A stretch of 64,000 nt of DNA from Microbacterium nymphoidis (GCF_021044885.1 NZ_JAJNOD010000003.1:216176-280175); one strand, 5' to 3'; positions 1 through 9,123 are shown, counted from the stretch's first letter. The notes: generated from the letters alone by a model not told the origin. Numbers and translations are program-made.

Positions 1-99
1 CTCTCCCGTGTCGTTCAGCAGTTGCTCCGTGCGCTTGCGCTGCAGCAGATGGTCCTCCACGATGGCGATCCGCGCCCGTCGTGTCTTGCTGCTCTCCAT
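1..99 (-). CDS. Response regulator, receiver domain N-terminus (partial, runs off window)
   Basis: Only the first 33 codons lie in the window. After a short basic leader the protein reads RIAIVEDHLLQRKRTEQLL, the usual start of a CheY-like receiver domain: a first beta strand followed by the acidic pair that helps bind magnesium. The phosphorylated aspartate and the output domain lie outside the window. The ATG at 97-99 overlaps the TAA stop of the upstream histidine kinase by one base, so the two are translationally coupled and form a cognate pair. A NarL/LuxR-type output domain is expected from the kinase family but cannot be seen. Confidence 0.85.
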   Translation of the reverse strand, partial: MESSKTRRARIAIVEDHLLQRKRTEQLLNDTGE

Positions 100-2396
100 T
101 ACCAACCTCCAGTGCGTGCATCGGCCAGGACGCGGTCGGATTCGCGGGTGACCATTTCTATGAGACCGGTCGAGACGGTCGTGTCCGTCGGCCATGGCGA
201 TGGCGACGGAGGAACGGACAGGCCGGAGCCCACGAGTGTGAGCTGCAGACCGTCCTGGGCGGGGAACACGGAGGCGAGGACGCTGCTGCCGCTGGGCGTC
301 GTCGCGAGATTGTGGAGCACCATCGCCGAGAGCAGCCGCGCGGTCGCTTCATCGGCGGTGTCGGTGCTGCCCAGGCGGAGCGAGTAATCGATGCCGCGAT
401 CGCGTGCGAACTGCAGGGTCGGCATCATCTCGCGGCCCAGGTGAATCAGTTCGGGGCTGATCTGGACGAGCTGGCGAAGATACCGCTCTTCATCGGCGCA
501 CAGGGCGCGCGTCTCCTCGTCCGCGGGGTGACGGGACCCGTCGGCGAGTTCCTGGAGCAGCGTGATGGCGTCATCGAGCCCGGCCGCCATCCAGCGCAGA
601 TAGTGGGCCTGCGCGGCCGCGGCGACCTCGGTTGCGAGATTGGCGGTGAAGGTCTCCTGACGAGAGCGCAGCGAACGCGCCCCGATGCGTTCCACGAGGA
701 TCTGGAACCGTGCCCAGAGCGCGGCGAACCCGAGCGTGACGCAGCCGGCGACGGCGATGTTCCCCGCTGCCGTCAGATCAGCGGCCGCCACGGTGAGAGC
801 GAGAGCGATGACCACAGCGGCGACTGCGCTCAGTGACGCGACGATGATCCGCAGCGACGGCAGGAGGGCGAAGGTCATGATCAGCGCGCCGGTGGGCGCC
901 AGCGCCTGCCAGTGGACGACCCCGGACGAGCCGAAATCCGTCGCGGCGGCGGAGAGGACGAAGACGGTAAGGGCGGCTGCAACGAGTGCGACGGCCAGCC
1001 CGCCTCGATGCGCCCGCAGTCGACGTGCGCGGAAAGCGAGCCAGGCCCCCGCCATCACGGCCAGCATCAGGAAGAGTGCGCCGTACGCGTTGGCGCCGCC
1101 GATCGCGGTGAGCAGGACCCCGATGAGCGTGACGCCGAGACCGTACATCTCCGCAGCACGCAGTCGCGAGGCTCCCAGGAACCCGGCGACGTCCGCACTC
1201 AGCGACAGCGGCTCGTCGCGGGGTGCCGCGTCCAGAGGCGCCAGCAATGTGATGCGGGTGCCGAGGCCGGTCCCGCTGTGGATCCGGGTGGCGATCCCGG
1301 CATCGGACGCTCGTGCTGCGATCGAGTTCGCGAGGCCGCGCTGACGCCCGTGGGCTGCCACCGGATCGAAGCCGACGCCGTCATCGGCGACGGTGAGGAC
1401 GAACTCACCGTCGTCCACCGCGGTGGTGATGCTCACGTAGTCAGCGCCCGAGTGCTTGGTGGCGTTGGTGACCGCCTCGCGGACGCAGCCCACGAGCGCG
1501 GACACGGTGGCGCTGGAGAGGCGCGCCCCGATCTGTTCCAGATCTTCGTCGGTGAGGCCGCCCCGGCGTGTGGGAAGGCCGGGCTGGCCGAACAGGTCGA
1601 GCAGGGAGGTGGTCTCCACCATCGGCTGCTCCGCCCGCAGGGCGGTGAGGGAGACGACGTCGCGCGCACACTGCTGGCGCACGCGGGCGAGGTCGGTGAT
1701 GCCCGCACCGGCGTTGGCGATGGCGCCGAGGGTGTTGATCGCGGTGTCGTGGAGGACACGCGCCTCCTCGGCGATGCGGGCACTGGATTCGCGCGTCAGG
1801 ACGGCCCGCCGTGTGGCCTCCTCCGCGGCGCGCGCCGCCTCGTCGGCGGTCGTGCCGATGCGCAGAAGCGCCGGCAGCCCGAGGCGCAACGCGATGATGA
1901 TCGCGGTCTGCGTCACCAGGATCGAGACGGCGAACTGGCGGCTCCAGTCGGGTCGGACCGCGAGCACGACCACCATCGCGGCCGCCGCGTATCCGATGAC
2001 GACGAGGATGATGCGGCGGTCGCGCACCAGCAGCCCGGCGAAGAACGTGGCGAAGTTGATCTGCCAGCATGCGGCCAGCGTGAGCGGCGCCTCGACACCC
2101 GGCGCCACGAGATAGCACCAGATGCCCGTCGATGCCATCCCGACGGGGATGAGCGCGTCTGGCAGCGGACCGCGCAGTGCAGCCAGAGCCGCGAGGGCGA
2201 GCACCGACATGCCTGCCATGAGGGGCCATCCGGGCGCGGAACCGGTGAGTGCTGTGACGGCGATCATGATCGCCTGCCAGCCGGCCGCGCTGAGAAGCAC
2301 CACGCTGCGGATCGAGGTGAGCAACGACTCCGACGCCCACCCGGGCACGCCGATCGACGGTGTGTCGAACACGCGCGCCAACAGGTCGGTTGCCAT
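99..2396 (-). CDS. Membrane sensor histidine kinase fused to a second, degenerate kinase half
   Basis: About 765 residues from the ATG at 2394-2396. The frame stays open to a TTG at 2474, and no convincing ribosome site decides between them. The order is: about six membrane helices (residues 20-185); a HisKA_3-type dimerisation segment with the motif VLHDTAINTLG, where His216 is the probable phosphoacceptor; and an HATPase domain with N-box REAVTNATKH, G1 motif ADDGVGFDP and G2 motif GTGLGTRITL. A second block of about five helices follows (roughly 415-530), then a soluble region resembling another kinase core. That region lacks a clear H-box and N-box and has VGSGLS where a DxGxG motif would be. 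It phosphorylates the receiver protein encoded just downstream with a one-base overlap. The signal sensed is unknown. Confidence 0.8.
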   Translation of the reverse strand: MATDLLARVFDTPSIGVPGWASESLLTSIRSVVLLSAAGWQAIMIAVTALTGSAPGWPLMAGMSVLALAALAALRGPLPDALIPVGMASTGIWCYLVAPGVEAPLTLAACWQINFATFFAGLLVRDRRIILVVIGYAAAAMVVVLAVRPDWSRQFAVSILVTQTAIIIALRLGLPALLRIGTTADEAARAAEEATRRAVLTRESSARIAEEARVLHDTAINTLGAIANAGAGITDLARVRQQCARDVVSLTALRAEQPMVETTSLLDLFGQPGLPTRRGGLTDEDLEQIGARLSSATVSALVGCVREAVTNATKHSGADYVSITTAVDDGEFVLTVADDGVGFDPVAAHGRQRGLANSIAARASDAGIATRIHSGTGLGTRITLLAPLDAAPRDEPLSLSADVAGFLGASRLRAAEMYGLGVTLIGVLLTAIGGANAYGALFLMLAVMAGAWLAFRARRLRAHRGGLAVALVAAALTVFVLSAAATDFGSSGVVHWQALAPTGALIMTFALLPSLRIIVASLSAVAAVVIALALTVAAADLTAAGNIAVAGCVTLGFAALWARFQILVERIGARSLRSRQETFTANLATEVAAAAQAHYLRWMAAGLDDAITLLQELADGSRHPADEETRALCADEERYLRQLVQISPELIHLGREMMPTLQFARDRGIDYSLRLGSTDTADEATARLLSAMVLHNLATTPSGSSVLASVFPAQDGLQLTLVGSGLSVPPSPSPWPTDTTVSTGLIEMVTRESDRVLADARTGGW

Positions 2397-3138
2397 GACC
2401 CGGACGCGCGCGGGACCTGTGGTGATCACGGCGGTGTGCCTCTGACTCGGGGGGAAGTAGAGATCTGGGAGCAACAGCTTATCGCTCCACGGTCATATGA
2501 GAGAGGCGAAATCGAAGGGGGTGACGAACGGCGATGGTGCGGGGGAAAGGAGAGCTACCATCGCCGTCCGCCGGCTCGTCAGGTCTGTCGATCCGCTCGC
2601 AGGAGACGTCCGGTCGTTGCGTCCCTGCGCGTCGGCGGGCGTGCGGCCGTGTGCGCCGGCGCACCGTCGCGTCTGCGCCGGTCGTGGTGCGTGTCGGATG
2701 CCCACGGTCGCCACCTCCCTGGGTGGAGCACGTGCGCGGGAATACCCTGTCGCTCCACCACCAGGAGACTATGGGGCGTCCGTCCCGGGATCCCCGGTCG
2801 GCGACCGGAATGACCCCCACATTGGGGTCACTCTGGTGGAAAAGGTTCTCCGGAGACGACGTGACGGATACTCTCGCTGCTGGTCGCCGAGCAGCCGAGT
2901 CGGGAAGTCGTGCTGGTCGGTCTCACTGGTGTGTCGGATGCCGGTGAGGTCCGTCGAGAAATCGTCGGGCTCGATCTGCCCTTCGGGGTGGGCGTGCGGC
3001 TTGCGCCGGGGGGTGTGGGCCGCACGCCAGAATCCGTCGTCGGTCCGGGAACACTCTGATCGTTCCTCCCCAGGCGTCGCGCGATGCGCACCTCTGCCAC
3101 GGCGGGACATGCCGGGCTTCTCGGCTCCCACCGCGATC
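2397..3138. other. Intergenic region of about 740 bases without a recognisable gene
   Basis: No open frame here resembles a known protein, and the overlapping open frames have arginine- and serine-rich composition typical of non-coding high-GC DNA. A start-less frame at 2868-3059 has a more protein-like composition (VVLVGLTGVSDAGEVRRE) and could be a decayed remnant, but this is weak. Visible structure consists of an 11-base perfect inverted repeat at 2528-2538 and 2557-2567, a 6-base hairpin around 2794-2808, and a 7-base inverted repeat TGACCCC/GGGGTCA at 2811-2830. The region separates the divergent two-component pair from comEA and probably carries the kinase promoter. Confidence 0.6.
2528..2567. 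repeat. Perfect 11-base inverted repeat
   Basis: ACGGCGATGGT at 2528-2538 is followed after 18 bases by its exact complement ACCATCGCCGT at 2557-2567. There is no T-run, so it is not an obvious intrinsic terminator. It lies about 130 bases upstream of the kinase start and could be a regulator site or an RNA hairpin in the kinase leader. Confidence 0.6.
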
Positions 3139-3150
3139 TAGCCTCGCGCC

Positions 3151-3768
3151 ATGACCGACGTTTTCCTGCCTGAAGACTCGCGCCGACGTCGCTGGCGGAT
3201 CGGCTTCGCCAGTGCTGTCGCCGTCGCTGTTCTCGCTCTGGCGGCGACCGTGGCCACGGGCGTTCTGCAGCAGGCTGGTGCCGCGAGCGACATCCCGGTT
3301 CCGAGTGTTTCAGCGACGAACACGGGAACAGAAACAGGGCCGGAGGGCGGGATGCTCACCGTCCATGTCTCCGGTGCCGTTACGGATCCCGGCGTGTACG
3401 TCCTGGAGCCGGGCTCCCGGGTCATGGACGCGGTGGCAGCGGCCGGGGGATTCCGTGCGGACGCGGCGCCGAACGGGGTGAATCTCGCCCGGGCGCTGGC
3501 CGATGGGGAGCAGATCCTCGTCACGGCCGAGGGTGAGGCGCAGACGACATCCGCCGAGGGAGGTGCGGGCACAGCGGCACTCATCGACCTCAACACGGCA
3601 TCAGCGGCCGATCTGGAGACTCTTCCTCGCGTCGGCCCCGCGCTCGCGCAGCGCATCCTCGACTGGCGGGCGGAGAACGGCCGCTTCTCGGCGGTGGAAG
3701 ACCTGCTCGACGTCTCCGGCATCGGGGAGAAGATGTTCGCCGCCATCGAGCCGTTGGTTCGGGTATGA
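3151..3768 (+). CDS. comEA: ComEA-family DNA uptake protein (helix-hairpin-helix)
   Basis: 205 residues. A basic N-terminus is followed by one membrane helix (about 17-37), an SLBB domain ([17 protein letters not shown], about 65-120), and a C-terminal helix-hairpin-helix pair (DLNTASAADLETLPRVGPA, about 140-205) that binds double-stranded DNA. In transformable bacteria ComEA captures DNA outside the membrane and hands it to the ComEC channel. Its stop overlaps the comEC start by four bases (ATGA), which supports that pairing. The start is supported by a -10-like TAGCCT at 3139-3144 exactly six bases upstream of the ATG, suggesting a leaderless message. Confidence 0.95.
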   Translation: MTDVFLPEDSRRRRWRIGFASAVAVAVLALAATVATGVLQQAGAASDIPVPSVSATNTGTETGPEGGMLTVHVSGAVTDPGVYVLEPGSRVMDAVAAAGGFRADAAPNGVNLARALADGEQILVTAEGEAQTTSAEGGAGTAALIDLNTASAADLETLPRVGPALAQRILDWRAENGRFSAVEDLLDVSGIGEKMFAAIEPLVRV

Positions 3769-6080
3769 ACCGGCACATCCGCGATCATCACCGGCAGGAC
3801 GTCGGCGCCGAGGCACGCGCGGACGGGCTCTCGCTGCGCCCACGCGACCTGCGGCTGCTCCCGGTGCTCGGCGGGGTCTGGGTCTTCGCGGGCGTGGTGA
3901 CGGCGAATCCCGAGCTCGCCCTGCCCGTGGCCGTCATCGCGTGGCTGCTCACGGGTGCCGGTGTGGTTCTCGCCGCACGCCGCGGACACGCCCTGCTCCT
4001 GCTCATCGCGGCCGCCGTCGCCGTCGCGAGCATGCACGTCGCGCTGCAGGCACCGGCGCGCGCCGCCGTGATGGAGCTCCCCAGCCGAGTGAGCGGCACC
4101 CTCACGGTGCTCTCGAAGCCAGCCCCTGCGTGGCAGGGCGCATGGCGAGTGAGCGGGACGTTCGCCGGTGCGGACCTCACGGCTCCCGCGGACCTGCTGT
4201 TCAGTGGTGATCGTCCCCCGGACCTGGATCTGGGTGCCGTGGTGTCGGTGAGAGCGCGTGTCGAGGCCCCCGAGCGCGGCGGCCGCGCACTGCTCGCGCT
4301 GCGTGCCTCACGGCCGCCCGAGGTGATCACACCGCCGAGCGGCGCGCTCGCGGTGGCCGCGCTGTTGCGTCACGGACTGATCGAAGGCACACGTCTCTTC
4401 CCCGGCGACGGCGCGCAGCTCATCCCCGGAATGGCGGTGGGGGACACCAGCGGCGTGAGCGCCGGGCTCGATGAGGCGATGAAGAGGAGCAGCCTGGCGC
4501 ATCTGCTCGCCGTCTCGGGGTCGAACTGCCTCCTGGTGGTGGGTGCGGGATTCGCGCTCGCGGCTGCTCTGCGGCTGCCGCGAGGCACGCGTGTCTTCGT
4601 GGCACTGGGCGCTCTGGCATCGTTCGTCATCCTGGTGACTCCGGAGCCGAGCGTCGTACGCGCCGCGGCGATGTGCGCCGTCTCGATGCTCGCTCTGCTG
4701 CTCGGGCGAGCGAAGATCGGGCTGCATGTGCTGAGCGTCGCGGTGATCGTCCTGCTGTGCACCGACCCCTGGCTGGCCACCGAGATCGGCTTCGCGCTCT
4801 CGGTGGCGGCGACGGCGGCGCTCCTGGTCCTCGGGCCACCCGCGGCGCGCACCGTCGCCGGCATCCTGCCGATGTGGATGGCCGCCCCGCTGGCCGCACC
4901 CCTCGTGGCGCAGCTGGCCTGCGCTCCGATTCTGGTGCTGATCACCCCCCGGGTGTCGTTGTCGGGGGTGCTCGCGAACGTGCTCGCCGCACCGGCGGCA
5001 CCCGTGGCGACCCTGGCGGGAATGCTCGCCTGCTTTTTCGTCGCGGTGCCTGTGCTGGGCCACGTGCTGATCGCGATCGCGTGGGTGCCGGCGCAATGGG
5101 TGGCGAGCACGGCGCGGCTGAGCGCGTCGTTGCCGCAGAGCGTGCTGCCGTGGCAGGAGGGGCTGCTCGGCGCGCTGACGCTCGGTGCGGTGTGTGCGGC
5201 GATCGCGGTGCTGCTCGTCCGCGCGGGGCCGCCGGCGCTGCGGCGCGCTGCCGTCGGCGTCGTGCTCGTGAGCGTCGGAATCGGCGCGGGTGCGTGGGTG
5301 GTGCGCACCACCGTGACGCCGCTGCTGACGCCGTCGACGTGGTCGGTGGCCATGTGCGATGTCGGGCAGGGCGATGCCACGGTGCTGAGAGCTGCGGGAA
5401 GGGTCGCGCTGGTGGACACCGGACCGGATCCCGCTGTACTGGACGCCTGTCTCGACCGGCTCGCGATCGAGCGCGTGGACCTCCTCGTCCTCACCCACTT
5501 CGACCTCGACCACGTCGGCGGTGCCGCGACGGTTGTGGGCCGGGCGGATGTCGTGTTGCACGGACCCACGGACGGTCAGGCCGATGCGGCGCTGGTGGAC
5601 GGCTTTCGCCGGGGCGGGGCACGGGTCGTCGACGCTCGCCGGGGGCTGAGCGGCGAGCTGGGTGATGCACGGTGGCGCGTGCTGTGGCCGAGCTCTGATC
5701 GGATCGTCGGCAACCCCGCGAGCGTGGTGCTGGAGGTCACCGGCGACCGGTTTCCCGCGGCGCTGCTGCTCGGGGATCTGGACGCCGAGGCGCAACGCGG
5801 GTTGTTGCGCGCCGGTGGGCTCCGATCCACCTATGACATCGTGAAAGTCAGTCATCACGGCAGCGCCGACCAGGAGCCGCGACTCTACGGCGCCCTCCGT
5901 CCGCGCCTGGCGCTGATCGGCGTGGGGCGCGCGAACGACTACGGACACCCCCGGGAGGACACCCTCGACATGCTCCGTGCGCTCGGCACCGTGATCGCAC
6001 GAACGGATGAAGACGGACTGCTCCTGGCCGCGACGACGAATGGCGAGCTGCGAGTGTGGCGCGAGCACGCGCCGCCGTAG
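3765..6080 (+). CDS. comEC: ComEC/Rec2 DNA internalisation channel
   Basis: 771 residues. The N-terminal half holds an OB-like soluble segment and the polytopic Competence domain (membrane helices through about residue 510, including LAVSGSNCLLVVGAGFALA). The C-terminal half is a metallo-beta-lactamase-like domain with the metal-binding motif LTHFDLDHVGG near residue 575 and a later VSHHGS motif. ComEC forms the membrane pore for single-stranded DNA during natural transformation, and the lactamase-like domain probably degrades the non-transported strand. Translation is coupled to comEA through a four-base overlap. Length and domain order are normal for the family. Competence of this organism is not demonstrated by the genes alone. 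Confidence 0.95.
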   Translation: MNRHIRDHHRQDVGAEARADGLSLRPRDLRLLPVLGGVWVFAGVVTANPELALPVAVIAWLLTGAGVVLAARRGHALLLLIAAAVAVASMHVALQAPARAAVMELPSRVSGTLTVLSKPAPAWQGAWRVSGTFAGADLTAPADLLFSGDRPPDLDLGAVVSVRARVEAPERGGRALLALRASRPPEVITPPSGALAVAALLRHGLIEGTRLFPGDGAQLIPGMAVGDTSGVSAGLDEAMKRSSLAHLLAVSGSNCLLVVGAGFALAAALRLPRGTRVFVALGALASFVILVTPEPSVVRAAAMCAVSMLALLLGRAKIGLHVLSVAVIVLLCTDPWLATEIGFALSVAATAALLVLGPPAARTVAGILPMWMAAPLAAPLVAQLACAPILVLITPRVSLSGVLANVLAAPAAPVATLAGMLACFFVAVPVLGHVLIAIAWVPAQWVASTARLSASLPQSVLPWQEGLLGALTLGAVCAAIAVLLVRAGPPALRRAAVGVVLVSVGIGAGAWVVRTTVTPLLTPSTWSVAMCDVGQGDATVLRAAGRVALVDTGPDPAVLDACLDRLAIERVDLLVLTHFDLDHVGGAATVVGRADVVLHGPTDGQADAALVDGFRRGGARVVDARRGLSGELGDARWRVLWPSSDRIVGNPASVVLEVTGDRFPAALLLGDLDAEAQRGLLRAGGLRSTYDIVKVSHHGSADQEPRLYGALRPRLALIGVGRANDYGHPREDTLDMLRALGTVIARTDEDGLLLAATTNGELRVWREHAPP

Positions 6081-6142
6081 CCTCCCGGCGGGAACCGGTG
6101 CAGTGGCGGAGTGACGTCGGAGGTCGCCGGTAGGCTCGAACC

Positions 6143-7189
6143 ATGGCACCCACGGCACGTCGAGCACCCGCGAAGAAGGCATCATCGGTCATCCCGCAGG
6201 TGTCCTGGCGCGACCCGCAGCCCGCGCCGGTCGTCCTCGTGTCGGGCCCGGAGGAGGTCTGCGCGGAGCGTGCGATCGCGGGGGTGCGCACCTATCTCAA
6301 GGCGGAGGATCCGTCGCTGGAGGTGTCGGACGTCCGTGCCGACGACTACGCCGCGGGGACGCTGCTGGCGCTCACCTCGCCATCGCTGTTCGGGGAGCCG
6401 CGCCTGATCCGGGTCTCGGGGGTCGAGAAGTGCTCCGACGCATTCCTCGCCGAGGCCATCGCGTATCTCGACAACCCGCAGGAGGGCGCGACGCTCGTGC
6501 TGCGTCACACCGGGGCCAGCGTTCGGGGCAAGAAGCTCCTCGATGCGATCCGCGCCGGTTCAGGAGGCGGGATCGAGATCGCCTGCCCTGCTGTCAAACG
6601 CGACTCCGACCGGTTCGATTTCGCTGCGGGGGAGTTCAAAGCTGCACGTCGGCGCATCGCCCCGGGAGCTCTGCGAGCACTCGTGAGCGCCTTCGCGGAC
6701 GACCTCACGGAGCTCGCCGCGGCGTGCCAGCAGCTGATCTCCGACGTCTCCGGCGAGATCACCGACGAAGTGGTGGCGCGCTACTACGGCGGCAGAGTGG
6801 AGACGACGGCCTTTACGGTCGCCGACACGGCCATCGCGGGAAAGCACGCCGAAGCCCTTGTCTCGCTCCGTCAGGCCCTGGGCTCCGGCTCCGACCCGGT
6901 GCCGATGGTCGCGGCCATCGCCATGAAGCTGCGCACCATGGCGCGGGTGGCCGGTGCCGGCCGGGAGTCCAATCAGGCCATCGCGAATCGGCTGGGCATG
7001 AAGGACTGGCAGGTGGATCGGGCGCGACGCGACCTCGCCGGATGGAACCAGACCACGCTCGCCATCGCGATCCAGGCGGCTGCTCGTGCGGATGCCGAGG
7101 TGAAGGGTGCATCCCGCGACCCCGTGTTCGCGCTGGAGCGGCTGATCACCGTCATCGCCACGCGTGCCCCCTATGCGTCTCAGGGGTGA
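6143..7189 (+). CDS. holA: DNA polymerase III subunit delta
   Basis: 348 residues with the HolA architecture: an N-terminal AAA-like domain beginning VVLVSGPEEVCAERAI, a small lid, and a C-terminal collar domain (MVAAIAMKLRTMARVAGAG, MKDWQVDRARRDL). Delta is the clamp-loader subunit that opens the beta sliding clamp. Its place after comEC and before rpsT is conserved across actinobacteria. A -10-like TAGGCT at 6131-6136 ends six bases before the ATG, so it probably has its own leaderless promoter in addition to any read-through from comEC. Confidence 0.93.
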   Translation: MAPTARRAPAKKASSVIPQVSWRDPQPAPVVLVSGPEEVCAERAIAGVRTYLKAEDPSLEVSDVRADDYAAGTLLALTSPSLFGEPRLIRVSGVEKCSDAFLAEAIAYLDNPQEGATLVLRHTGASVRGKKLLDAIRAGSGGGIEIACPAVKRDSDRFDFAAGEFKAARRRIAPGALRALVSAFADDLTELAAACQQLISDVSGEITDEVVARYYGGRVETTAFTVADTAIAGKHAEALVSLRQALGSGSDPVPMVAAIAMKLRTMARVAGAGRESNQAIANRLGMKDWQVDRARRDLAGWNQTTLAIAIQAAARADAEVKGASRDPVFALERLITVIATRAPYASQG

Positions 7190-7302
7190 GCAGCTTCGCG
7201 TGCGCTGCATCACCGATCGGAGGAGGCCACGGTGGCCGTCGGGTATGACGCTCCCGTGGGGCGCGTGAGGCACAGCACCGGATGCGCCCTAGACTCGACC
7301 GC

Positions 7303-8310
7303 GTGAACGACGCGACGGGTGGTGCCAGGCGACGAGTGGGCGTCCGTGATGTCGCTGCGCGCGCCGAGGTGTCGCGCCAGACCGTGTCACGTGTGCTCAA
7401 CGACAATCCGGAGGTGGCGCCGGAGACGCGCGAACGCGTGCTCGCTGCGATGGCGGAACTCGGCTACCGTGTCAACAACGCAGCCCGCGCCCTGGGAACC
7501 CACCGCTCGCACACCATCGGCGTGCTGGCCTCCGATGCCGTGCTCTTCGGTCCGGCTCAGAGCATCGCCGCCATCGAGGCATCGGCGCGCGAAGCCGGCT
7601 ACTGGGTGAGCGCCGCGTTCGCCGAAGCGGACGACGCCGCATCCGTGACCTCGGCGATCGAGCATCTGCTCGCGCAGGGGGTGGAAGGCATCGTCGTCGT
7701 CGCGCCCCACGCCGCAACGCTCGATGCCGTCTCCTCGCTCGACATCGATGTTCCCGTCATCACTCTGCACTCGGCTGGACGCGGCGAGCGGGGTTTGTCC
7801 ATCGATCAGGTCGCCGGTGCACGACTGGCCGTGGCGGCGCTCGCCGATGCCGGTCACACCCGCATCGGGCACCTGCGCGGTCCGGAGGACTGGCTGGAGG
7901 CGCAGTCGCGTGCGGACGGCTACGTCAGCGAGCTCGCCCATCGCGGCCTTCCCGTCGGACCGATCATCACGGGGGACTGGTCGGCCGGCTCCGGGCATGC
8001 CGCAGCCCGGAAGATCGTCGCATCCGGGGTGACCGCCGTGTTCGCCGCCAACGATCAGATGGCGCTCGGCCTGCTCGGCGGGCTCCATGAGGCCGGAGTG
8101 ACGGTCCCGGGCGACATCAGCATCGTGGGCTTCGATGACATCCCCGACGCGGCCTACTACTGGCCGAGGCTCACCACGGTGCACCAGGACTTCTCCGCCA
8201 TCGCGCGGCGCGCGGTCGGGCTGCTGGTCGGAACCGCCGACGTGCGCGAGCCCGCCGAGCCGGTGAAGCCGGTGCTCGTGGTTCGCGACTCCGTGGCACC
8301 ACCGGCCTGA
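7303..8310 (+). CDS. LacI-family regulator, probable arabinose repressor
   Basis: 335 residues. The N-terminal LacI helix-turn-helix (VGVRDVAARAEVSRQTVSRVLN) is followed by a periplasmic-binding-protein-like effector domain ending with GDISIVGFDDIPDAAYYWP, a classic LacI-family signature. The GTG at 7303 is preferred over an in-frame ATG at 7282 because a -10-like TAGACT at 7290-7295 ends seven bases before it, implying a leaderless message. The gene stands immediately upstream of araD-araB-araA on the same strand. A perfect palindrome lies in their promoter, so it most likely represses them and is released by L-arabinose or a related sugar. The effector is inferred from context only. Confidence 0.88.
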   Translation: MNDATGGARRRVGVRDVAARAEVSRQTVSRVLNDNPEVAPETRERVLAAMAELGYRVNNAARALGTHRSHTIGVLASDAVLFGPAQSIAAIEASAREAGYWVSAAFAEADDAASVTSAIEHLLAQGVEGIVVVAPHAATLDAVSSLDIDVPVITLHSAGRGERGLSIDQVAGARLAVAALADAGHTRIGHLRGPEDWLEAQSRADGYVSELAHRGLPVGPIITGDWSAGSGHAAARKIVASGVTAVFAANDQMALGLLGGLHEAGVTVPGDISIVGFDDIPDAAYYWPRLTTVHQDFSAIARRAVGLLVGTADVREPAEPVKPVLVVRDSVAPPA

Positions 8311-8322
8311 TCCCACCCGTTC

Positions 8323-8367
8323 TTGACGGTGCGCAGCGGGTGTGACACACTGCTGTGACCGGTCACA
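8323..8367 (+). promoter_or_regulatory. Promoter and palindromic operator of the arabinose operon
   Basis: A perfect 14-base palindrome, TGTGACCGGTCACA, lies at 8354-8367. Upstream, TTGACG at 8323-8328 could be a -35 element, with CACACT at 8346-8351 as a -10 at 17-base spacing. That places the transcription start inside the palindrome, a normal position for a LacI-family operator. Extra TGTGA half-sites flank it (for example 8341-8345), so weaker secondary binding is possible. The pairing with the adjacent LacI-type protein is inference. Confidence 0.75.
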
Positions 8368-8403
8368 TGATGTGATCCGCACACGACGTGACAGTGAGGT
8401 ACC

Positions 8404-9123
8404 GTGAGCAGCGCAGAGCCAACCTTCGGCCCCGATATCGATGCAGCCATCCGCACCGTGCGCGAGGACGTGGCGCGCCTCCACGCGGAGCTGGTGCGGT
8501 ACTCCCTGGTGGTGTGGACCGGAGGGAACGTCTCGGGTCGCGTGCCCGGGGCTGACCTCTTCGTCATCAAGCCGTCCGGCATCAGCTACGACGACCTCAC
8601 GGCCGAGAACATGATCCTGTGCGACCTCGACGGCAATGCCATTCCCGGTGCTGCGGGGAGCGAGCGTGCACCCTCGAGCGATACCGCGGCGCACGCCTAC
8701 GTCTATCGCAACATGCCCGAGGTCGGGGGCGTGGTACACACCCATTCCACCTACGCGGTGGCGTGGGCCGCGCGCGGCGAGGAGATCCCGTGCGTGATCA
8801 CCGCCATGGCGGATGAGTTCGGCGGACCGATCCCCGTGGGGCCGTTCGCGATCATCGGCGACGATTCGATCGGACGCGGGATCGTGGAGACGCTCCGGGG
8901 GCACCGCTCGCGTGCCGTGCTCATGCGCAATCACGGTCCGTTCACCATCGGCGTCGATGCCCGGGACGCCGTGAAAGCGGCCGTGATGGTCGAGGATGTG
9001 GCCCGCACCGTCCATCTCGCTCGCGAGGCCGGTCCGCTCATCCCCATCGATCCTGAGGCGATCGACGCCCTGTACAACCGCTATCAGAACGTCTACGGAC
9101 AGAGCACCGACGCGCGTCGGTGA
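8404..9123 (+). CDS. araD: L-ribulose-5-phosphate 4-epimerase
   Basis: 239 residues, a class II aldolase/AraD fold. Recognisable elements are the phosphate-binding stretch TGGNVSGR, IKPSGI, the zinc-ligand histidines in VVHTHSTYAVAWA, and a later histidine in LMRNHGPFTIG. It converts L-ribulose 5-phosphate to D-xylulose 5-phosphate, which enters the pentose phosphate pathway. The GTG start follows the operator region and is the first gene of an araD-araB-araA operon. Unlike many ara operons the epimerase comes first. Discrimination from L-fuculose-phosphate aldolase rests on the kinase and isomerase neighbours as well as on the sequence. Confidence 0.92.
   Translation: MSSAEPTFGPDIDAAIRTVREDVARLHAELVRYSLVVWTGGNVSGRVPGADLFVIKPSGISYDDLTAENMILCDLDGNAIPGAAGSERAPSSDTAAHAYVYRNMPEVGGVVHTHSTYAVAWAARGEEIPCVITAMADEFGGPIPVGPFAIIGDDSIGRGIVETLRGHRSRAVLMRNHGPFTIGVDARDAVKAAVMVEDVARTVHLAREAGPLIPIDPEAIDALYNRYQNVYGQSTDARR

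Noticed and set aside
912..2813. Long plus-strand open frame opposite the histidine kinase
   Set aside because: Low-complexity Arg/Gly/Ala composition and full overlap with a kinase with clear motifs on the other strand; a shadow frame.
2868..3059. Start-less frame with protein-like composition
   Set aside because: Only about 63 codons, no start codon at the beginning, and no family recognised; chance frames of this size are common at this GC content.
4308..6185. Long antisense frame opposite comEC
   Set aside because: Histidine/arginine/glutamine-rich shadow with no recognisable domain.
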